From positions 1 through 64,000 of the forward strand of contig JAPLIC010000062.1 of assembly GCA_026389315.1 (NCBI GenBank): 64,000 bases of DNA. Direction: 5' to 3'. Below the pieces are notes generated by a model, which was not told the DNA's origin, searched no databases, and saw nothing but the letters and a program-made list of their open reading frames with translations. Positions 62,890-64,000 of the stretch are shown piece by piece; position 1 is the stretch's first letter, and the number at the start of each line of letters is the position of its first letter. The position numbers were made by a program, and so were the translations under genes. The DNA is from Cyanobacteriota bacterium (GTDB lineage Bacteria > Cyanobacteriota > Cyanobacteriia > PCC-6307 > Cyanobiaceae).

Positions 62890-63500
62890 CTGTTGCCCAT
62901 GCAGGATCTAGCCAGAGAGGCCAGAGCGATGTAATGAGAGATTGGGGCGCCGGCGGAGGTGAAAGAACTTGAACTTGCTGGCAATGCCATGGGTGATGCA
63001 TTTGCTGGAAGAACTTGGAGTTGACTTTCTCTGTCTATGGTCATGAAATGGAGAGCATTTGAATGAGCTGGGTTAGTCCTGCTCAGGCGATTGCCTTATC
63101 CATCGATCGAACAATGAACCACCCCGCTCGATCTGGCCAATCATTTCTGAAATCTTTCAAAGCCCTGCCTCATCCTCCTGGCCGCGACGCTCAGCCCCCA
63201 GCTCCAACCTCGGCTCCAGCCCAAGTCCCGACTGCTTATCGACTTAGAGAAAGTGAAGTAGAAATAATAATATAAACTCTATATTTTCGAGCGCGGTACA
63301 TTGTCATTACCAGCAACGGAACATTGCCACCAGCGCCAGGTTCGGTTGACAGATTGGCCCCAGTTTTGGCAGAATAGCTTTTGCTAAGATTATAACAGCC
63401 TCGCCTCGTCAGCGTTCTCCTGGCTTAGTAAGCATGCTGATCAACTATTTTTTTATCATCCACGAGCATGTCCGACAATTGTTCCGCTAGCCAAAACAGT
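62890..63500. other. divergent intergenic region, possible promoter of the cluster
   Basis: About 600 nt between the membrane-protein gene and the winged-helix gene. It is more AT-rich than its surroundings from ~63260 on. The only ORF of note is 63063-63275 on the plus strand (70 codons, Pro/Ala-rich middle), which I do not treat as established. I see no clear terminator or RNA gene. Confidence 0.5.
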
Positions 63501-63502
63501 CC

Positions 63503-64000
63503 TTGGCCCCACAATCTCAAACTGGCTGGCGAATTGGCCCCTATCGGCTTACTATTACAGGAGAGCTTAGCCTAGGTGGGACCGGGATCAACATAATGCC
63601 GTTACAGCAAGAGTTGTTGCTGATTTTTGTTTTACAACCCAAACAAATTCTAACCCAACAGGAGCTTATTAGCCGGCTCTGGCCGGATCAACAGGCAGCC
63701 AAAACCCAGCGCCCTGCCCTCAGCTTAGCAGTGCATCGCCTGCGCCAGGTCTTCGCCCAGGGCCCCCTGGGTATCGAGGTGATTCGAAGCATTTATGGCA
63801 AGGGATATAGCTTTGAGGCCCCGGTTGAACTGATGTATATGCCTGAACCCAAACCCGATGGGTCGCCATCTGCCCCGGCAAGCGCCAGCAAAGAAACCCA
63901 GCTTAAAGCCTATGATTGCAGCATGGCCAGTCGTTTATTTTATTTCGAGGCCCATGATTACTGGCCCAACCGCGACCCCTATCGCCTGCCTCGACAGCAA
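63503..64000 (+). CDS. winged-helix (OmpR/PhoB-type) transcriptional regulator, 3' truncated by window
   Basis: The frame opens at 63491; TTG 63503 (LAPQSQTGWRIGPYRL) is the best start, with ATG 63596 as the alternative. The winged-helix domain is near the N-terminus: PLQQELLLIFVLQPKQILTQQELISRLW (first helices), LSLAVHRLRQVFAQG (recognition helix) and IRSIYGKGYSFEAP (wing). No receiver domain precedes it, so it is a CadC/SARP-like or PhoB-like regulator with an unseen C-terminal part. It is divergent from the minus-strand cluster and may control it. Confidence 0.75.
   Translation, partial: MAPQSQTGWRIGPYRLTITGELSLGGTGINIMPLQQELLLIFVLQPKQILTQQELISRLWPDQQAAKTQRPALSLAVHRLRQVFAQGPLGIEVIRSIYGKGYSFEAPVELMYMPEPKPDGSPSAPASASKETQLKAYDCSMASRLFYFEAHDYWPNRDPYRLPRQQ

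Noticed and set aside
63063..63275. 70-codon ORF considered as a possible borosin precursor
   Set aside because: Pro/Ala-rich, with no binding-domain helices and no hydrophobic core; on the opposite strand to the cluster.

Overview
The window is a GC-rich, gene-dense cyanobacterial chromosome segment. It most resembles a freshwater-type picocyanobacterium of the Cyanobium/Synechococcus group. The main evidence is the phycobilisome gene apcD, the chloroplast-type proteins PxcA (CemA-like) and CCB (cytochrome b6 cofactor assembly), HemJ, cobN and B12-dependent metH, a cobalamin riboswitch, and many short overlapping genes typical of picocyanobacteria.

Layout. 0-9 kb: the end of a sigma factor, then ilvD, a membrane protein, an upp-like gene with a damaged PRPP loop, a lumenal pentapeptide protein, a B12 riboswitch with hupE and cobW, purS-purQ, an LD-carboxypeptidase and a 2-Cys peroxiredoxin. 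9-27 kb: nitroreductase, tRNA-Met, LysM/M23 peptidase, trmL-cobU-pxcA, a TPM protein, a CCB protein, lptC-metG, an FAD oxidoreductase, rpmG-rpsR-RNB exonuclease, pheT and rlmD. 27-30 kb: apcD with a strong terminator, then about 1.2 kb of repeat-rich non-coding DNA and a J-domain protein. 30-47 kb: an alternative sigma factor, an Ap4A phosphorylase-like gene, SpoIID, PhzF, gpsA, metH-ilvE facing cobN, and a PHP-hemJ pair. 47-51.6 kb: small unknown genes, an AT-rich patch, a response regulator with a degenerate histidine kinase, and ald.

51.7-64 kb is the most unusual part. Seven genes all run on the minus strand. In order of transcription they are: a three-helix membrane protein; a membrane-anchored GH24 lysozyme fused to a C39-type cysteine peptidase; a two-repeat cyanovirin-N-like protein; two paralogous Ser/Thr-rich membrane proteins (one with a long acidic tail, the other with about 97 residues of alternating Asp plus three 44-residue repeats); a borosin-type peptide-backbone N-methyltransferase; and an Fe(II)/2-oxoglutarate-type oxygenase that overlaps it by 4 nt. 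A winged-helix regulator points away at the right edge. The methyltransferase keeps the catalytic Tyr/Arg/Tyr pattern of OphMA and carries a fused borosin-binding-like helical domain, followed by about 360 residues I do not recognise. My inference is that this locus is a new, large-architecture borosin (RiPP) or protein-modifying and exported surface system.

B12 recurs through the window: a riboswitch with a putative cobalt importer and metallochaperone, cobU, cobN and metH.
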